Assembly (NCBI GenBank): GCA_910584495.1
Contig: CAJUAR010000065.1
Coordinates: 1-17,580, forward strand
Direction: 5' to 3'
DNA: 17,580 bases
Source: an uncultured Muribaculaceae bacterium
GTDB lineage: Bacteria; Bacteroidota; Bacteroidia; Bacteroidales; Muribaculaceae
This document shows, in pieces, positions 1 to 7,457 of this stretch. A program made the position numbers and the translations under genes. The notes beneath the pieces were generated by a model that saw nothing but the letters and a program-made list of their open reading frames with translations, searched no databases and was not told the origin of the DNA. Within the stretch, counting starts at the first letter, position 1; every line of letters starts with the position of its first letter.

Positions 1-53
1 CTGAATGTCAAAAAGATTCGCCGGCCCCAAAATTTTATTCTGTCAAAGACCCG

Positions 54-524
54 ATGTTAGCAGCCATGCTAATGGCAACATGCTCGATCGGAGCTTTTGC
101 CGACAGCAGGGTGGTGGTACTGCCCAAGGCCGAAGATGCTGAGAAGGCATATGTCGACCTCACTGTCGATACGAAGGTGAGATTCAGCGCAACTGGCATG
201 GAAGTGGTGAACGGCGAAAATGTGTCAGCTTTTCCCTTTACCGACTATTCCAAACTCAGTTTTGAAACCGGGATTTCTTCCGGTGTCAAGGACCTTCTGG
301 CCAACAAAGGCGCGCTGAAACTTCGCCAGAACCCCGTCGAAAGCATCCTCCAGCTCGACGGATATACCGGCAACGCCACTACCCTCGCTGTGTTCTCAAT
401 CAGCGGTGCGCAAGCCCTCAAGGTCGATGCCTGGAGCGGACAAAGTGTCGACGTTTCAAGCCTCCCTGCAGGTGTCTACCTAATCTCAGTTAACAAACAA
501 TCAATCAAATTTATCAAGAAATGA
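54..524 (+). CDS. Short exported protein with T9SS type A-like C-terminal sorting domain
   Basis: Small exported protein of 156 residues from the first ATG. Residues 2-16 form a hydrophobic signal-peptide core ending in an A-F-A cleavage site. Residues 32-72 hold a beta-rich segment (KVRFSATGMEVV, then KLSFETG) of a kind seen in secreted Bacteroidales proteins. Residues 85-156 resemble the Por secretion tail: NPVESILQLDG, VFSISGAQ, VDVSSLPAGVYLISV and a basic end FIKK. That tail normally directs proteins through the type IX system to the cell surface. The start is uncertain. The frame stays open to the left edge and encodes K-F-Y-S-V-K just upstream, which would supply the missing positive n-region, so the true start may lie outside the window. 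The stop overlaps the next start by 4 nt, implying translational coupling. The function beyond export is unknown. Confidence 0.7.
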   Translation: MLAAMLMATCSIGAFADSRVVVLPKAEDAEKAYVDLTVDTKVRFSATGMEVVNGENVSAFPFTDYSKLSFETGISSGVKDLLANKGALKLRQNPVESILQLDGYTGNATTLAVFSISGAQALKVDAWSGQSVDVSSLPAGVYLISVNKQSIKFIKK

Positions 525-1822
525 AAAAACTCAGCATAGCGCTTGCCGCACTCACTCTTGGTGTCCAGGCTTTTGCACAGGCCACCGACACAACCGAACC
601 AAACCGCCTGTTGGTTGTTGACAACATCGACCAGTACAAAGGCTATGTCCTCGACCGTGTCAAAGAAATCTCTTTTGCCAAAGTTGAAGGCGAAGCCAAG
701 GCCGAAGTCAAATTCCTCGAATTCCTCGACCGCGAAGGAATTAAAGTTTCTGTCACTAAATCCGAACAGTGCAACTATTACAACCTGGCTATTCTACCCT
801 CCGTCATCGCCAATCGTCTGACAGACCCTCTGCAGGTTATAAGCTACCTCAACCGAAGCGAGCAACCCACCTTCTGGGACGACTACACCGACGCCGAAAT
901 GTCCGGCTTCACTCTTGACTACGATACCGACTACACCCTTATCACCGTGGGTTACGACTACTACGGTGTGGCCGACGGTGTTTGCCGCGACGAATTCCAC
1001 ACTCCAAAAGCAGTCATCGAAGGCGACCCCAAAGTTACTTGCGTATACGATTCAATCGGCAAATACGAATTCACCTGCACTTTCACTCCTAACGACGACG
1101 TTACTTCTTACTACTACGTTGCCGGCGACAAAGGCTCGCTCCAGCGCCAGTACGAGCAGTTCGCTCCTATGTTCGGTTTTGCCAACTTCGAACAGATGAT
1201 TATATCCTGGGGTGTCAAAGAAACCGAAGTCAGCACTTTCACATGGAAGGACATGGACCCCAACACCGAGTACGAAATCTTTGTCGTTTGCCTCGACTGG
1301 AACGACAACGCAGCTCCCGCTCAGTGCTTCACTCTCTCCACTCTCGCTCTCGGAGGCCAGGGCGAAGCTTCCGTAGCAATGGAACTCGGCGACTACAAAC
1401 TAACCGACTGGGGCGGCGAAATGAAATACTCGCAGTTCATCACCTACACTCCCAACGACCAGGCCGCAGCCTACCGCTTCGCTGTCTACAAGGCCGACTC
1501 CTACAATGCCGAAGAAGCCAAAGCATATGTCTGCTCCGAGCCCCCGATTCCCGACATGGCCGGCTGGTTCTTCTACGAACCTGTGAGCACCGACTTCCAG
1601 ATCGACCCCGGCACAGAAGCCGTTGCCGTTGCTGCCGCTAAGAACATCGACGGCCAGTGGGGCCCTGTTACCGAGCTCCGCTTCACAACCCCCGACGTTT
1701 CGCGCTCGACCGTGACAAGCAACTCCGCTATCCGTCCGCGAATCAAAGCCCAGCCCGCTCGCGGCACTCGCCAAGGCATGCTCCCCATCCTCAACGAAAA
1801 GAAAACCGTCACTCTAAAGTAA
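521..1822 (+). CDS. Secreted protein with fibronectin type III-like regions, function unknown
   Basis: Exported protein of 433 residues with a clean signal peptide (MKKLSIALAALTLGVQAFAQ, cleavage near residue 19). A short segment at 30-60 (LLVVDNIDQYKGYVLDRV, then KEISFAKVEG) leads into three loosely similar beta-rich regions at about 62-160, 168-275 and 285-390. The last two each contain a Y-T-P-N-D or F-T-P-N-D turn and a late T-E-Y-E-I-F-V-V or T-E-A-V-A-V-A-A strand, which fits fibronectin-III-like folds. No catalytic motif is visible. The C-terminus (EKKTVTLK) is short and not a clear T9SS tail. The start overlaps the upstream stop as ATGA, so the two proteins are probably made together; the upstream protein's sorting tail may reflect a shared surface role, which is inference. 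A strong terminator follows. Family and substrate are unrecognised. Confidence 0.75.
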   Translation: MKKLSIALAALTLGVQAFAQATDTTEPNRLLVVDNIDQYKGYVLDRVKEISFAKVEGEAKAEVKFLEFLDREGIKVSVTKSEQCNYYNLAILPSVIANRLTDPLQVISYLNRSEQPTFWDDYTDAEMSGFTLDYDTDYTLITVGYDYYGVADGVCRDEFHTPKAVIEGDPKVTCVYDSIGKYEFTCTFTPNDDVTSYYYVAGDKGSLQRQYEQFAPMFGFANFEQMIISWGVKETEVSTFTWKDMDPNTEYEIFVVCLDWNDNAAPAQCFTLSTLALGGQGEASVAMELGDYKLTDWGGEMKYSQFITYTPNDQAAAYRFAVYKADSYNAEEAKAYVCSEPPIPDMAGWFFYEPVSTDFQIDPGTEAVAVAAAKNIDGQWGPVTELRFTTPDVSRSTVTSNSAIRPRIKAQPARGTRQGMLPILNEKKTVTLK

Positions 1823-1838
1823 GAATACATCCTCAAAC

Positions 1839-1868
1839 AAAAACACCGTCCGCTCGGACGGTGTTTTT
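1839..1868. terminator. Bidirectional intrinsic terminator between convergent genes
   Basis: A near-perfect 14-bp stem pairs AAAAACACCGTCCG (1839-1852) with CGGACGGTGTTTTT (1855-1868). The loop is CT, or GCTC if the last pair opens. The stem ends in a T-run on the plus strand and, read from the other side, a T-run on the minus strand. It lies 16 nt after the stop of the secreted-protein gene and about 80 nt past the stop of the GH16 gene, so it can serve both. Confidence 0.9.
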
Positions 1869-1948
1869 ATATATATATCTTGAGAAAGTAGTAATTTCTT
1901 AGGTCTGCCTATATATGGTCAGTCGATACTCTCGTTCCGGTCCGGCGG

Positions 1949-2737
1949 CTATTTCTCCGGGGTATAATAACGAACCCAGTCAACCTCCATTTCCACGGGG
2001 AGATCGTCGGGGTCGACATCGCCTACCCACTGGCCGCCAAGCTGCATGTCGATGAGCAGGTATTGAGGAATATAGAACGGGAACTGACCGTCTTTGCCGT
2101 CATTGATTTTGGGATAGACAAGAGTGGTGTTTCCGTTTATGGAAAAGACCAATTTATCGGGGTGTATCTCCACTCCATAGACGTTCCAGCCGTCGCGATC
2201 GATGGGATATATTCCTCCGTGAGGTGGATTATTTTTGTTTCCCAAAGTGTATGAATAGTGGGTGTGGACGGTCTGGTAAGCGATATGATTGTTGTTGAGC
2301 CGCTCCATAATGTCGATTTCACCTCCCGTGGGCCACATGTATTTTTCTGTTTCGAAAGGCAGAAGCCAAATAGCCGGCCATGCGCCCTTGGCTCCATGCA
2401 GCCTGGCCTTGATCTCGAATTTGCCTGGCTCGAATGCCTTTTTGCCCTTGGTCCAGATGCCACCGGTAATATAAGGAGAGGGGTCGGACACCGTATCGGG
2501 GTTCACCATTCCGCGTAGGACAAGAATGCCGTTGCGAACATCAAAAAGACAGTCTTCTTTCGACATAGTATTGCACCAGTCAGCCCCACCTCTGTCACAC
2601 TTGCTCCATACAGTGCTGTCAATAGCCGTATCGAAATTATCTTCCCAAGACAGACGCCAGCCGGGAGTGGTGTCGGAAGCATTCACAGTGGCAAATGCAA
2701 AAATTACAAAGAATAGTGAAAAGAATTTGTTTTTCAT
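1949..2737 (-). CDS. Secreted glycoside hydrolase family 16 (laminarinase-like beta-glucanase)
   Basis: Hydrolyses beta-linked glucans, probably beta-1,3 or mixed-linkage, by a retaining mechanism outside the cytoplasm. The 262-residue product starts with a signal peptide (MKNKFFSLFFVIFAFATVNA). The GH16 signature GGEIDIME spans residues 138-145, giving E140 as nucleophile, D142 as helper and E145 as acid/base. Other GH16 hallmarks are the aromatic cleft segment GAWPAIWLLP (118-127), HTH at 158-160 and the closing strand VDWVRYYTP (252-260). The length fits a single-domain enzyme with no carbohydrate-binding module. It has its own promoter and no SusC/SusD partners in view, so it is not in a visible polysaccharide utilisation locus. 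The exact subfamily, laminarinase or licheninase, cannot be fixed by eye. Confidence 0.93.
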   Translation of the reverse strand: MKNKFFSLFFVIFAFATVNASDTTPGWRLSWEDNFDTAIDSTVWSKCDRGGADWCNTMSKEDCLFDVRNGILVLRGMVNPDTVSDPSPYITGGIWTKGKKAFEPGKFEIKARLHGAKGAWPAIWLLPFETEKYMWPTGGEIDIMERLNNNHIAYQTVHTHYSYTLGNKNNPPHGGIYPIDRDGWNVYGVEIHPDKLVFSINGNTTLVYPKINDGKDGQFPFYIPQYLLIDMQLGGQWVGDVDPDDLPVEMEVDWVRYYTPEK

Positions 2738-2822
2738 CGGATATAATTAATTGGTCAGATTTAGCGTTCAGCTTCCTTCGCATTTTTCCATGTATGTGAA
2801 GAAAAATTTCAAAACACGTCTG

Positions 2823-2853
2823 CAAATGTACACATATTCTACAAATTAGCAAA
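2823..2853 (-). promoter_or_regulatory. Bacteroidetes-type promoter for the GH16 gene
   Basis: On the minus strand a TACATTTG -7 element (plus-strand CAAATGTA, 2823-2830) is preceded by TTTG (plus-strand CAAA, 2850-2853) with 19 nt between. This matches the Bacteroides TTTG / TAnnTTTG consensus exactly. The predicted leader to the ATG at 2737 is roughly 80 nt and AT-rich. Confidence 0.7.
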
Positions 2854-2875
2854 ATATTTTCTTAACCTGAATAAT

Positions 2876-3172
2876 TCACAGGTGCTCAAAGAGAGGGCAA
2901 AGAAAGGGCTGTTCACCGTATCCATCCACTAACCTAATGGGCTTGGCGGCGCACCACACGTATGGCGATATGTCGTAGTAAGATTCTGAAATGTTGTAGT
3001 GGTATGTGCCCTCAGCCCGGTAGCCGTAATCGTTATAGGACCGTTCGAGCACCTTATCGAAGAACACATGGTTGCCGCACCGCTCCTCGAGCCTCGATTC
3101 CGATGCCGCAGCCACCATGGTCTCGGCCAAATACGCACAGTCGAAGACAGTATCTTCGACTGTTTGGATGCC
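2876..3172 (-). pseudogene. Coding-like remnant or startless small ORF, unrecognised
   Basis: Minus-strand frame of about 98 codons between a TAA at 3170-3172 and a TGA at 2876. Codon use looks coding, with G or C common at third positions, and the product is non-repetitive: Q-T-V-E-D-T-V-F-D-C-A-Y-L-A-E-T-M-V, then many Tyr residues and a tail ending in FLCPLFEHL. There is no ATG near the 5' end; the options are TTG at 3130 or an internal ATG at 3118. The same frame is also open above the TAA, with A-V-V-K-I-L-L-G-E-T-M-H-S directly before it. This suggests the 3' end of a decayed or truncated gene rather than an intact one. No family was recognised. A short genuine protein started at TTG is the alternative. 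Confidence 0.4.
3138..3162. repeat. Perfect 10-bp inverted repeat (hairpin)
   Basis: CAGTCGAAGA (3138-3147) and TCTTCGACTG (3153-3162) are exact reverse complements with a 5-nt loop CAGTA. The hairpin lies inside the coding-like remnant. On the plus strand it is followed by only TTT, so it is a weak terminator candidate; it could also be an operator or a remnant end. Confidence 0.6.
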
Positions 3173-3253
3173 GCTTTAGCTATGCATAGTCTCACCAAGA
3201 AGAATTTTGACTACTGCCAAACGCAGATTTTTAATATTTTTTGAAATAAGCTG

Positions 3254-3285
3254 TTTTAAAATGCAGAAAAATTTCCGTAATTTTG
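3254..3285 (+). promoter_or_regulatory. Probable promoter of the rseC-like/rnf operon
   Basis: TAATTTTG at 3278-3285 fits the Bacteroidetes TAnnTTTG -7 element. A T-rich GTTTT at 3253-3257 lies 20 nt upstream, a weak match to the -33 TTTG. Transcription would begin near 3292, leaving a very short leader before the ATG at 3305. Confidence 0.5.
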
Positions 3286-3304
3286 CATACCAATTCACAG
3301 AGCA

Positions 3305-3727
3305 ATGAAACGCGGCGGCATACTCCACAAGGGAATAATTGTAACTATCGATGGATCAAGAGCAAAAGTAAAGATTCTTGATGCATCGGCAGAGGCATGC
3401 TCATGCTGTTCGGCAGCTTCGTTCTGCGGAGGGGCTTCGACCACGGTCGATGTCGTCCTCAGCCCAGAACAGGCTCTCACGGCCCGCAAAGGCGATAAAG
3501 TGACATTGTCGGCACCGTCCGGCATAGGAACTAAAGCCACAACCCGCCTGCTCGTCATCCCACTGGCTACATTCATCATTGCGCTTGTAGTGGCTTTGCA
3601 ACTTGGAGCCACAGAACTGTGGGCATGCGTGGCGGCCTTTATAGCAGTAGCGGCAGTCTATGCCGCGGTCTATCTGCTGGGAAGACGTAATGACCAAACC
3701 TGGTCAATAGTGAAGCTGACAAAATAA
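3305..3727 (+). CDS. RseC/MucC-family membrane protein (SoxR-reducing system type)
   Basis: Integral membrane protein of 140 residues, the usual size for RseC-family proteins. A cytoplasmic N-terminal part carries a cysteine cluster (C32, C34, C35, C41), the family's signature and a likely redox or metal site. Two hydrophobic helices follow at about 82-100 and 104-125. In Proteobacteria RseC works with Rnf in re-reducing oxidised SoxR and also affects sigma-E signalling. In Bacteroidetes a homologue commonly precedes rnfB, as here. The role in this organism is inferred from that position: assembly or redox maintenance of Rnf. It is the first gene of the operon, 36 nt before rnfB. The ATG at 3305 follows the promoter directly. 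Confidence 0.85.
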   Translation: MKRGGILHKGIIVTIDGSRAKVKILDASAEACSCCSAASFCGGASTTVDVVLSPEQALTARKGDKVTLSAPSGIGTKATTRLLVIPLATFIIALVVALQLGATELWACVAAFIAVAAVYAAVYLLGRRNDQTWSIVKLTK

Positions 3728-3763
3728 CAAATCATAGTCTAAAATTCAACATATTTTTGTGGT

Positions 3764-4618
3764 ATGCAACTGATAGTGTACACCATTATTTTATTAGGCA
3801 TTCTTGGGTTTGTCGGAGCATTGGTTCTATATTTCACCGCCAAACGATTTTCGGTGCACGAAGATCCGCGCATCGACAGCGTGTGCGCCGAGCTTGCCGG
3901 AGCTAACTGCGGAGGCTGCGGCTTCAAGGGCTGCCGCGACTTTGCAACGGCATGCGTCGAAAAAGGCTCCCTCGAAGGGCTCAACTGCCCGGTTTCAGGC
4001 CCTGACGGCATGGCACGCGTAGCCAAAATTTTAGGCGTGGAGCCTGTGAAAACCGACCGCCGGATAGCTGTGCTGCGCTGCGACGGCAACTGCACGGCAC
4101 GTCCGCAAACCTTCCTATACGACGGAGCCAAGTCATGCCGGGTGATGAACGCCGTGGGCACCGGCACTTCAGGCTGTGCCTATGGCTGTCTGGGATGCGG
4201 CGACTGCACGCAAGTGTGCCAGTTCGGAGCCATCAGCATGGATCCCGCCACGGGGCTGCCGGTGGTCGATGCCGATAAATGCACAGCGTGCGGAGCATGC
4301 GTGGCCGAGTGTCCGCGCAACTTGCTCGAACTTCGCCCTCTTGGACGCCGCGAACGCCGAGTGTGGGTGGCCTGCGCCAACCGCGACCGAGGAGCTGTGG
4401 CTCGCAAGTTTTGCTCTTCGGCATGCATTGGCTGCGGCAAGTGTCAGAAAACATGCTCTTTCGGAGCAATAAGCATTGCCGACAATCTTGCATATATCAA
4501 TCCCGACGTCTGCAAGGCTTGCGGCCTGTGCGTGAGCCAATGCCCCACCGGGGCCATACATGCCTCATTCACACCGCCGGCTAAAACCGAGAAAACAGTA
4601 AAGGAGGTGGCACAATGA
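3764..4618 (+). CDS. rnfB: Rnf electron transport complex subunit B (ferredoxin-accepting Fe-S protein)
   Basis: Takes electrons from reduced ferredoxin and passes them into the Rnf complex. The 284-residue protein has one N-terminal membrane helix (about 3-25). Next comes the RnfB 4Fe-4S domain with A-N-C49-G-G-C52-G-F-K-G-C57 and C75. Four ferredoxin-type CxxCxxCxxxC motifs follow: C142/145/148/152 (GCLGCGDCTQVC), C173/176/179/183 (KCTACGACVAEC), C221/224/227/231 (CIGCGKCQKTC) and C250/253/256/260 (CKACGLCVSQC). That predicts five 4Fe-4S clusters, more than the three of the short proteobacterial form and in line with anaerobe versions. The stop overlaps rnfC by 4 nt. The last codons contain a Shine-Dalgarno-like stretch for rnfC. 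Confidence 0.97.
   Translation: MQLIVYTIILLGILGFVGALVLYFTAKRFSVHEDPRIDSVCAELAGANCGGCGFKGCRDFATACVEKGSLEGLNCPVSGPDGMARVAKILGVEPVKTDRRIAVLRCDGNCTARPQTFLYDGAKSCRVMNAVGTGTSGCAYGCLGCGDCTQVCQFGAISMDPATGLPVVDADKCTACGACVAECPRNLLELRPLGRRERRVWVACANRDRGAVARKFCSSACIGCGKCQKTCSFGAISIADNLAYINPDVCKACGLCVSQCPTGAIHASFTPPAKTEKTVKEVAQ
4601..4609 (+). promoter_or_regulatory. Consensus-like Shine-Dalgarno site for rnfC
   Basis: AAGGAGGTG lies 5 nt before the rnfC ATG at 4615 and inside the last codons of rnfB (K-E-V-A-Q). Such a strong anti-16S match is unusual in Bacteroidetes, where most starts here have none. It supports the rnfC start and may raise its translation. Confidence 0.6.
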
Positions 4619-5925
4619 AAAAGACATTCAGCATCGGCGGCATCCATCCCGCCGAACACAAAACAGCCTCGCCAACCATCACACGCCAGCCGCTGCCTAT
4701 GACGGCATGCGTGGTTCTGAGCCAGCACATAGGTGCTCCGGCACAAGCGCTGGTCGAAAAGGGCCAGCACGTTTCCCGCGGCGAATGCATCGCACAGGCT
4801 AAAAACTTTATCAGCGCCCGCATCCATGCCCCGATCTCCGGCACCGTAAGCGCTATCGACAATGTGACCATGCCCAACGGCATGTCTTCTAAAGCCATCA
4901 TCATAAAAGCCTCGCCCGAGGAGCACCGGGCCGACACCGAAGCCCGCGAACTATACTGGCAGCGCACACTCCCCTCGGCAACATATCCGGCAGGAATCGA
5001 TGCAGAAACGGTGCGGAAATTTATTGCCAAAGCCGGCATTGTGGGCCTCGGAGGAGCTACATTCCCGTCACATGTCAAGGCCGCACCGCCGGAAGGGGCA
5101 GCCAAAATTCTGATTGTCAACGGCTGTGAATGTGAGCCTTACCTCACCTGCGACGATGCCCTGATGCAGGCCTTCGCCTCGCAGATTGTAGGCGGCGTGC
5201 GCCTTATGCTCAAAGCCACAGGCGCGCCACAAGCCGTCATCGCCATCGAAGACAACAAACCACGCGCCATAGCGGCCATGAAACATGCCTGTTCAAGCCT
5301 GAACAACATCAAAGTCATGGTCCTGAAAACGAAGTACCCGCAAGGCGGCGAAAAACAACTCATCGAAGCTGTCACAAAGCAACGCGTGCCCTCCGGAACG
5401 CTGCCTATCGCCGTTGGAGCCGTTGTCAACAATGTGGCCACTGCCTTTGCCGTGTGGCAGGCGGTGTGCACGTCCATGCCGCTGATCGAGCGCATAATCA
5501 CCGTTACCGGCGACATTCCTGCCGACCAGCAACGCAACTATCTCACGGCCATCGGCACTCCCATATCGGAACTGCCTTTCACCCTGCCTAAGGAGTGTCG
5601 CGCCATTCTGGGCGGCCCTATGATGGGCCGCACTGCCGTGCGCCTCGACGCCCCGGTGACAAAGGGCACATCGGGCGTGCTACTGCTGGCTAACCGCATG
5701 CGCCAACCCGCCAAGGCATGCATACGCTGCGCACGCTGTGTCGATGTGTGCCCGATGGGGCTCGAACCCTACCTGCTGGGCACCTACGGCCGTCTGCGCC
5801 TGTGGGACGAAGCCCGCGCCGCCATGGTTGCCGACTGCATCGAATGTGGATCGTGCAACTATATATGCCCATCGTCGCGCCCCATTGTCGACTATATACG
5901 AATTGCCAAACAACGATCGAAATAA
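4615..5925 (+). CDS. rnfC: Rnf complex subunit C (NADH/FMN-binding Fe-S subunit)
   Basis: Peripheral subunit where electrons reduce NAD+ (or NADH is oxidised in reverse). The 436-residue protein opens with the RnfC barrel-sandwich region (FSIGGIHPAEHKTAS, then HAPISGTVSAI at 71-81). The flavin/NADH-binding domain carries GIVGLGGATFPSHVK (141-155) and NGCECEP (169-175), as in NuoF-type folds. Two 4Fe-4S clusters are set by C369/372/375/379 (CIRCARCVDVCP) and C408/411/414/418 (CIECGSCNYICPS). The length is short because it lacks the Ala/Lys-rich C-terminal extension of E. coli RsxC, as is normal for anaerobes. It is coupled to rnfB by ATGA overlap, and rnfD follows after 21 nt. Confidence 0.97.
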   Translation: MKKTFSIGGIHPAEHKTASPTITRQPLPMTACVVLSQHIGAPAQALVEKGQHVSRGECIAQAKNFISARIHAPISGTVSAIDNVTMPNGMSSKAIIIKASPEEHRADTEARELYWQRTLPSATYPAGIDAETVRKFIAKAGIVGLGGATFPSHVKAAPPEGAAKILIVNGCECEPYLTCDDALMQAFASQIVGGVRLMLKATGAPQAVIAIEDNKPRAIAAMKHACSSLNNIKVMVLKTKYPQGGEKQLIEAVTKQRVPSGTLPIAVGAVVNNVATAFAVWQAVCTSMPLIERIITVTGDIPADQQRNYLTAIGTPISELPFTLPKECRAILGGPMMGRTAVRLDAPVTKGTSGVLLLANRMRQPAKACIRCARCVDVCPMGLEPYLLGTYGRLRLWDEARAAMVADCIECGSCNYICPSSRPIVDYIRIAKQRSK

Positions 5926-5946
5926 GCCAAGCAAACACACATAAAG

Positions 5947-6903
5947 ATGGAATCAAAGTTTGTATTCTCGCCGTCGCCCCACATCCACACCGCCAACACC
6001 ACGTCCCGGGCAATGATTCATGTTCTTGTGGCCCTGGTACCGTCCATAGCCGTGGCTCTGTGGCATTTCGGACTGCCGGCACTCGAAGTTCTACTCATAT
6101 CGACAGCATCGTGCATGGGTGTGGAATGGCTCGTCACCCGCTATATGCTGCACCGTCCATCGACACTGGCCGACGGCTCTGCAGCCCTCACCGGCGTGCT
6201 TCTGGCTCTCAACCTGCCTTCGTCGCTTCCCTGGTGGATGATTGTTGCCGGGGCCATAATGGCCATAGGCATTGCCAAGATGGCATTTGGCGGTCTGGGC
6301 TGCAACATATTCAACCCCGCACTTGTTGGCCGCGTGTTCCTGCTCATCTCCTTCCCCGTGGCCATGACCTCGTGGCCTATGCCCCAGAGTGCATTTCCCC
6401 TCGCCGACGGTGCCACCGGGCCAACAATCCTCTCTATATTCAAAGAGGGAGCCGCCGGTTCGCAACTTCCAGCTTATACCGACATGTTATTGGGCAACAT
6501 CGGCGGCTCCATGGGCGAAGTGAGCGCCGCAGCCCTGCTGCTGGGCTTTGCCTACCTCCTTGCAGTGCGCGTTATCAAGGCATGGATACCACTTAGCATC
6601 ATTGCCGGTCTTGCCATCATCGATCTTATTGCCGGCTTTCCCATTATTCCCGACATACTAAGCGGCGGCTTGTTGCTCGGGGCCATCTTCATGGCCACCG
6701 ACTATGTGACATCGCCCATGACCACCAAGGGCATGGTGTTCTACGGCTTGCTGATCGGCATCATCACCGCCTCCATCCGCCGCTGGGGAGCATATCCCGA
6801 AGGTATGTCGTTTGCCATCCTGCTGATGAACGGATGCACGCCGCTAATCGACCGTTATTTCCGACCACGCCGTTACTCACCTAAAACAAGCAAAGCAGCA
6901 TGA
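5947..6903 (+). CDS. rnfD: Rnf complex subunit D (membrane flavoprotein, ion-pumping core)
   Basis: Polytopic inner-membrane subunit of 318 residues, related to NqrB, which carries electrons through the membrane and is thought to help drive Na+ or H+ export. Many hydrophobic helices are visible from residue 22 onward. Family marks include the N-terminal SPSPHIHT segment, the helix with G-L-G-C-N-I-F-N-P-A-L-V-G-R (116-129), and D154-G-A-T157-G-P-T, where T157 is the expected covalent FMN attachment site. Its stop overlaps the rnfG start by 4 nt (ATGA). A C-terminal Y-V-T-S-P-M-T segment and a final ILLMNGCTPLIDRY also match the family. Confidence 0.96.
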   Translation: MESKFVFSPSPHIHTANTTSRAMIHVLVALVPSIAVALWHFGLPALEVLLISTASCMGVEWLVTRYMLHRPSTLADGSAALTGVLLALNLPSSLPWWMIVAGAIMAIGIAKMAFGGLGCNIFNPALVGRVFLLISFPVAMTSWPMPQSAFPLADGATGPTILSIFKEGAAGSQLPAYTDMLLGNIGGSMGEVSAAALLLGFAYLLAVRVIKAWIPLSIIAGLAIIDLIAGFPIIPDILSGGLLLGAIFMATDYVTSPMTTKGMVFYGLLIGIITASIRRWGAYPEGMSFAILLMNGCTPLIDRYFRPRRYSPKTSKAA

Positions 6904-7457
6904 AATCGAATCTCAAAACCATGACCATATCGCTCACCGTGCTAACTGTTCTGGCCGGTGCAGCCCTGGGCATTGTCAACTTCTTTACTGCCGACCCCAT
7001 AGCCGAGGCACAGCTCAAGGCCAAGAAAGAGGCATTGGCGGCAGTTCTGCCACAGTTTGACAACGACCCCTACGAACAATGCACAACAGTCGAAGGTCTC
7101 TCGGTCTATCCTGCCGCCAGCGAAGGTCAAGCGGTAGGTGCAGCCGTCGAATCGTTCTCGGACAATGGATTCGGAGGCCGAGTGACAATTCTTTTCGGCT
7201 TCGACATTGCCGGACGTGCGAAAGGCTACAGCGTGCTGAGCCACAGCGAGACACCGGGGCTGGGAGCAAACATGCAAACCTGGTTCGACGACGAAGGCAC
7301 GAGCCATAACGTCATCGGCACTTCTGTGCCACTCAAAGTTAAAGCCGACGGAGGCGAAATCGACGCCATGGCCGGGGCTACAATAAGTTCGCGAGCTTTT
7401 GTGGAAGCCCTCAACAAAGCCCGTTCAGTTTTTGAAAAATTCACAGCACAGCAATGA
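6900..7457 (+). CDS. rnfG: Rnf complex subunit G (covalent-FMN protein)
   Basis: Membrane-anchored subunit with its soluble domain on the outer face of the inner membrane, carrying a covalently bound FMN in the electron path, as NqrC does. The 185-residue product has one N-terminal helix (about 8-29). The FMN-binding domain contains S116-E-T-P-G-L-G and the flavinylation motif D-A-M-A-G-A-T161-I-S-S, with T161 as the attachment residue. FMN transfer requires an ApbE flavin transferase, which is not encoded in this window. The start overlaps the rnfD stop and the stop overlaps the rnfE start, both as 4-nt ATGA junctions. Confidence 0.96.
   Translation: MKSNLKTMTISLTVLTVLAGAALGIVNFFTADPIAEAQLKAKKEALAAVLPQFDNDPYEQCTTVEGLSVYPAASEGQAVGAAVESFSDNGFGGRVTILFGFDIAGRAKGYSVLSHSETPGLGANMQTWFDDEGTSHNVIGTSVPLKVKADGGEIDAMAGATISSRAFVEALNKARSVFEKFTAQQ

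Noticed and set aside
3180..3189. CTATGCATAG palindrome as an operator
   Set aside because: One short perfect palindrome about 90 nt before the probable rnf -7 element is not enough to call a regulator site; noted only in the remnant finding.
3752..3759. TATTTTTG resembling a -7 promoter element just before rnfB
   Set aside because: It lies only 4 nt before the ATG and has no TTTG about 20 nt upstream, so it is more likely chance in an AT-rich gap inside the operon.
5718..6596. Open frame of 292 codons overlapping rnfC and rnfD on the plus strand
   Set aside because: It covers parts of two clearly identified genes in another frame and has no recognisable domain.
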